7,959 nucleotides of DNA, from positions 1 to 7,959 of the forward strand of contig MNYA01000029.1 of assembly GCA_001872985.1 (NCBI GenBank). Reading direction: 5' to 3'. The position numbers and the translations under genes were made by a program. This document shows, piece after piece, positions 5,452 to 7,959 of the stretch. The notes beneath the pieces were generated by a model, which was not told the DNA's origin, ran no database searches, and saw only the letters and a list, made by a program, of their open reading frames with translations. The stretch is from a bacterium CG2_30_54_10 (GTDB lineage: Bacteria; Muiribacteriota; Ozemobacteria; Ozemobacterales; Ozemobacteraceae). Each line of letters starts with the position of its first letter. Position 1 is the stretch's first letter.

Positions 5452-6693
5452 ATGGACACGACGGATCCCACGGATATCACGGATACCAAGGATACCAATG
5501 ATTCCAATGATTCCAAGGATTCCAATGATTCCAATAATGCCAACGAAGTTTCTAGGAAGGTTGGCCTTGGCGATCTTCCTTCGATTCCATGGGCGAAGTC
5601 CCTTCTCGGGTCGATTGGCGAGGGAATTGTCGTTGCCGATGAAGCAAACCGGATCCTTTATATGAACCCTCAAGCCGAGAAAGTTCTGGGAGCCGCGCTT
5701 GACAAGTTCAAGGGCAAGAATATCCACGGCTGTCATACCTGCCCATGGAAGGTTGAGGAAGTCATCAAGGGCTGCTCCCCGGAGCACCCTTTCCGCGAGG
5801 AAATTTCCATGGGCGGCCGCTGGATCTCGGTTACAGCCTCCCCGATTTTCTCGGAAGAACGAAAACCGATCGGGTCGATCATGATCGTTACGGACACGAC
5901 AGCGAGAAAGCTCCTGGAGGAAACAATACAAAACCAGAACCATGAATTGGTCGCCCGTCAGAGCCGCCTTGACCTTCAGATCGAGATCGCTCGAAGCATC
6001 CAGAGAGCCCTGCTTCCGGAAGAGGAGATGCGGTTCAACGGCATCGCGATCCATTTCTGGAACCGGCAAAGTCAGATCATCGGGGGTGATTTTGGAATCG
6101 TGTCTCCCGATGCACAGGGCTGCTGGGTTATTCTGGGCGACGTCATGGGCAAGGGCTTGTCGGCATCTCAGTTTGTACCCCTGATGCATGGTTTCATCAA
6201 GGACGAAATAAAGGCGACACTTTCGCCGCGAAGTCTGCTTGAAGGCTTGAATTCACGTCTTACCGCGTTCATCCAGGAAAAGTTCACGATGTTCGTCACC
6301 GTTTTGGCCGTTCGGATCGACTTGTCAAAGCCATCGAAGCGGGTGATACACGTTTCGACCGCCGGGCATGAGGGATTTTTTCAAATCAGCCAAGGAAACG
6401 TAGAGGCTCTCGACCTCGGAGGAACCTTCCCACTCGGTTTACAAGATGCCCCGACCTACCGGCAGTTGGAGTTTGAAATGGCTCCGGACAACTTTTTCTT
6501 TATGATGAGCGATGGGATCACCGAAGGCAGGCACAGCGACCCGACTTCCCAAAAGAACGGTTGGTTGTGCAAACTCATGAAAGAAAGAACAAATGATGCG
6601 GCTTTAGATTCGCATTCGGTGATCAAAGACTATCTTTTACGTTATCAGCCGCCAGACGATCAAACCCTTATCTCTTTTCATCCAGAATGTTAA
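5452..6693 (+). CDS. PAS domain, PP2C-type (SpoIIE/RsbU-like) protein phosphatase
   Basis: A 413-residue cytoplasmic serine phosphatase of the SpoIIE/RsbU type, which usually dephosphorylates anti-sigma antagonists or similar partners. Layout: an Asp/Ser/Thr/Asn-rich tail (1-31), a PAS sensor (about 46-152), a helical linker (152-190), and a PP2C-like domain (about 192-410). Catalytic signatures are present: GGDF (Asp213), LGDVMGKGLSAS (Asp230), STAGHEG (302-308), PLGL (327-330), SDGITEG (Asp354) and PDDQTLI (Asp402/403). The metal site therefore looks intact, although the usual GGDFYD reads GGDFGI. The PAS domain carries Cys94, Cys97 and Cys108 (HGCHTCPW, KGC), which could bind a metal, cofactor or redox signal. 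It begins 14 nt after radC with AAGGGG at 5438-5443, so it is in the same operon. No partner anti-sigma or STAS gene is visible here. Confidence 0.92.
   Translation: MDTTDPTDITDTKDTNDSNDSKDSNDSNNANEVSRKVGLGDLPSIPWAKSLLGSIGEGIVVADEANRILYMNPQAEKVLGAALDKFKGKNIHGCHTCPWKVEEVIKGCSPEHPFREEISMGGRWISVTASPIFSEERKPIGSIMIVTDTTARKLLEETIQNQNHELVARQSRLDLQIEIARSIQRALLPEEEMRFNGIAIHFWNRQSQIIGGDFGIVSPDAQGCWVILGDVMGKGLSASQFVPLMHGFIKDEIKATLSPRSLLEGLNSRLTAFIQEKFTMFVTVLAVRIDLSKPSKRVIHVSTAGHEGFFQISQGNVEALDLGGTFPLGLQDAPTYRQLEFEMAPDNFFFMMSDGITEGRHSDPTSQKNGWLCKLMKERTNDAALDSHSVIKDYLLRYQPPDDQTLISFHPEC
5464..5535 (+). repeat. In-frame 9-bp tandem repeat encoding an Asp-x-(Asn/Lys/Thr) tail
   Basis: Eight consecutive 9-bp units fit the pattern GAT-xCC-AAT/AAG or GAT-ATC-ACG. 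The last four (5500-5535) are almost identical (GATTCCAAT or GATTCCAAG). They translate to D-P-T, D-I-T, D-T-K, D-T-N, D-S-N, D-S-K, D-S-N, D-S-N. Because the unit is a multiple of three, changes in copy number keep the frame and only alter the length of the acidic tail at the N-terminus of the phosphatase. Confidence 0.9.
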
Positions 6694-6702
6694 AATTTCG
6701 TA

Positions 6703-6834
6703 TCATCTCAATAATCCGGGGGAGGCATGAGAGCCCACCGGAGGGCGCAAAGCGCCCGACCGCAGGGGATGAGCCTCGCGAATTTACTTCGCGAGGCCAA
6801 GGGAGGCGCGTGCCCCCCTTTATTGAGAAGTTAC
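6703..6834 (+). mobile_element. Structured 132-bp repeat element bracketed by an 11-bp direct repeat
   Basis: AAAATTTCGTA occurs perfectly at 6692-6702 and 6835-6845, directly flanking this stretch like a target-site duplication. Inside, TCTCAATAA (6706-6714) pairs with TTATTGAGA (6820-6828), and 6720-6729 can pair with 6809-6818 (one mismatch, one wobble). Two local perfect hairpins are GGGCGC/GCGCCC (6743-6748, 6752-6757) and the 10-bp GCCTCGCGAA/TTCGCGAGGC (6773-6782, 6788-6797). The right 63 bp recur in inverted orientation at 7897-7959. No protein is encoded, so if mobile it depends on enzymes from elsewhere. Its hairpins may also end transcription from the phosphatase gene. The first 10 bp of the flanking repeat overlap or follow the end of that gene. 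Confidence 0.65.
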
Positions 6835-6902
6835 AAAATTTCGTAAAAAGTTTTGCGCATGAGTTCGATCGAGAAAAGCCCTACCTTGCAGAGGAGTTTT
6901 GA

Positions 6903-7733
6903 ATGAAAACGAACAATTTGCTTATCAGCCTGATGATGGCGGCCCTCGTTTTACCCGCATTTGCGGAAGACGATTATTGGTATCCGGTAGCGGGGTCTGC
7001 GGCCGACCGAATCCTGGTTCCCGGTCAGCCGCCGTTGACGGTGGGGCAACAAAACGCCTTCCTGAACTGCCTGGAGCTGGGTCTGAGCGTCGCCCTTACC
7101 CAGGAAGAACAAGAAGCGGCACGAGCTGCACTAATGGAAGAATATCTCAGCCACAAAATGGAACTTCTCGATAGCCTCAGAGAAACCCGGAAACTTTGGG
7201 ATGAATCGGGGAATTCAAACCCTGAAAGCCGGGGTAAAATTCGCCGGATCATCCGTGATTCGCTCCTTGAAGAAACGCAGAAATTTCCCGACCTTGGTAT
7301 GTCGAAGGTTCTTCGTAAAATTCTCAAAGATGCTAACGATGCCGTTGTCCCGGGATCTCCCCGCATCGATCGGCGAGCGTTCTCGGCATTTTTTGAGCTG
7401 ATTCAAATGTGCCTTCGGCTGCGGGACAAACGCGTCGTAACCTGGGATGAACGCAAACGAATCGGGTTGGAAAGTCAGCTTCTGCAGCGAATTCCAGGTC
7501 TGTCTCCCGAAGGAAGGAAATGGCTTGCCAACGCGGATTTTCATCGTTCGATGATTTCACGGAACTGGCGCGAGATTTCCGCCGACGAGAAGGAAACGAT
7601 CAGAAAATTTCTGATTGAAACCTTCGCTCCTCAGGCAGAAGGCGAAGAATCAGGGGTGAATCTGGATCTGATACCAATTCCCCCGCCTACGATCTTTCAG
7701 CTTCCGACCGATCTTCCGTGGGAATTCAGGTAA
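6903..7733 (+). CDS. Secreted/periplasmic alpha-helical protein of unknown function
   Basis: A 276-residue protein that I do not recognise. Residues 1-21 are a clear Sec signal peptide (MKTNN, hydrophobic 6-19, cleavage after AFA), giving a mature start at EDDYWYPV. The mature part is mostly charged amphipathic helices. Short segments recur: LTQEEQEAARAAL (65-77), VTWDERKRIGLESQL (179-193) and ISADEKETIRKFL (225-237), a turn followed by an acidic helix start, which hints at distant internal repeats. Two cysteines (56 and 170) could form a disulfide. The C-terminus is Pro-rich (IPIPPP at 257-262, then LPTDLPWEFR). No enzyme motif or lipobox is seen. The start is supported by GAGGAG at 6891-6896, 6 nt upstream. 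The gene sits between inverted copies of a structured repeat, so it may have its own transcript. Confidence 0.85.
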   Translation: MKTNNLLISLMMAALVLPAFAEDDYWYPVAGSAADRILVPGQPPLTVGQQNAFLNCLELGLSVALTQEEQEAARAALMEEYLSHKMELLDSLRETRKLWDESGNSNPESRGKIRRIIRDSLLEETQKFPDLGMSKVLRKILKDANDAVVPGSPRIDRRAFSAFFELIQMCLRLRDKRVVTWDERKRIGLESQLLQRIPGLSPEGRKWLANADFHRSMISRNWREISADEKETIRKFLIETFAPQAEGEESGVNLDLIPIPPPTIFQLPTDLPWEFR

Positions 7734-7736
7734 TTA

Positions 7737-7869
7737 TGAGGGACTTGCAAAATCTAACATTGTTAGCGTTTGTACACGAACCGGTACAAACCGGTTGCGA
7801 CTTGATGAGGGTTTGCGGAGGATCGGTACATGAAATTTTATTCGGTACACGAATTTTGCAAGTACCTCA
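7737..7869. mobile_element. 133-bp MITE-like element with 17-bp terminal inverted repeats
   Basis: The ends TGAGGGACTTGCAAAAT (7737-7753) and ATTTTGCAAGTACCTCA (7853-7869) are inverted repeats matching at 16 of 17 positions. Inside are a near-palindrome CTAACA-T-TGTTAG (7754-7766), a perfect 7-bp hairpin AACCGGT/ACCGGTT (7779-7785, 7790-7796) and repeated GTACA(C/T)GAA words (7772, 7826, 7845). The ends resemble those of DDE-transposase insertion sequences in general style, so a non-autonomous derivative is possible. I find no convincing target duplication beside it. It starts 4 bases after the upstream gene's stop, so it could also act as a terminator-like foldback. Confidence 0.55.
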
Positions 7870-7896
7870 AGTGAAAAAACGAATCAACGATACAAC

Positions 7897-7959
7897 GTAA
7901 CTGCTCAACTAAGGGGGGCACGCGCCCCCCTTCGCCTCGCGAAGTAAATTCGCGAGGCT
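7897..7959 (-). repeat. Inverted second copy of the structured repeat element (cut by window end)
   Basis: Read on the minus strand, this matches 6772-6834 at 58 of 63 positions without gaps; within the inner 49 bp only 2 differ. It contains a perfect 9-bp hairpin AAGGGGGGC/GCCCCCCTT (7911-7919, 7924-7932) followed by the 10-bp hairpin GCCTCGCGAA/TTCGCGAGGC (7934-7943, 7949-7958). The rest of the copy would lie beyond the right edge. Tandem strong hairpins here could stop transcription from either side. Confidence 0.85.

Noticed and set aside
5371..6189. 272-codon minus-strand frame opposite the phosphatase.
   Set aside because: It is an antisense shadow; its Gly-Ile repeats are only the complement of the 9-bp repeat, and the sense strand has clear domain motifs.
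6687..6902. 71-codon open frame between the phosphatase and the secreted-protein gene, ending just before the next ATG.
   Set aside because: It reads straight through the hairpins of the structured repeat, has no ribosome site of its own and starts inside the previous gene's end; a chance frame.
7718..7900. 60-codon open frame over the end of the secreted-protein gene and the 133-bp element.
   Set aside because: It lies across both terminal inverted repeats and internal palindromes, has no ribosome site, and a frame of this length is expected by chance; no family recognised.
7897..7959. Integron attC site: copy 2 shows GCTCAAC on plus, GTTGAGC on minus, which fit the RYYYAAC/GTTRRRY cores.
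   Set aside because: Copy 1 has ATTGAGA at the same place, the two copies point in opposite directions (cassette arrays are uniform) and no integrase is seen.

Overview
The window looks like chromosomal DNA from a Gram-negative-type bacterium. The evidence is two Sec signal peptides with Ala-X-Ala cleavage sites, type IV pilus retraction ATPases, Shine-Dalgarno sites in front of most genes and sigma70-like promoters. No rRNA, tRNA or CRISPR array is visible, and nothing fixes the phylum. A deep-branching uncultured lineage such as Riflebacteria/Ozemobacterota is only a guess from gene style.

Left part (1-4160, all minus strand): a three-gene operon encodes two tandem PilT-family ATPases (overlapping by ATGA) and, 17 nt further on, a GAF/class III nucleotide cyclase ending in a zinc ribbon. 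Downstream, a separate near-consensus promoter (516-545) drives a secreted-protein gene that runs off the left edge, through a leader holding two copies of a hairpin-forming repeat. The start of the first pilT gene lies in a 52-bp-period tandem duplication.

Centre (4161-6693): a divergent intergenic region with a clear plus-strand promoter feeds a second operon: a short ORF that looks like the N-terminal piece of an HD-phosphohydrolase-like protein, radC (ATGA overlap), and a PAS/PP2C-type (SpoIIE-like) phosphatase with an odd Asp-rich tail made of 9-bp repeats. The two divergent operons carry second-messenger synthesis, pilus retraction and phosphatase signalling, which suggests surface or motility signalling; this is inference.

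Right part (6694-7959): an unrecognised secreted 276-aa protein gene lies between two inverted copies of a structured repeat (58/63 identical where both are visible). The left copy is bracketed by a perfect 11-bp direct repeat, as a transposed element would be. A separate 133-bp element with 17-bp terminal inverted repeats starts 4 bases after the stop codon of this gene. The repeats at this end are the least explained part of the window.
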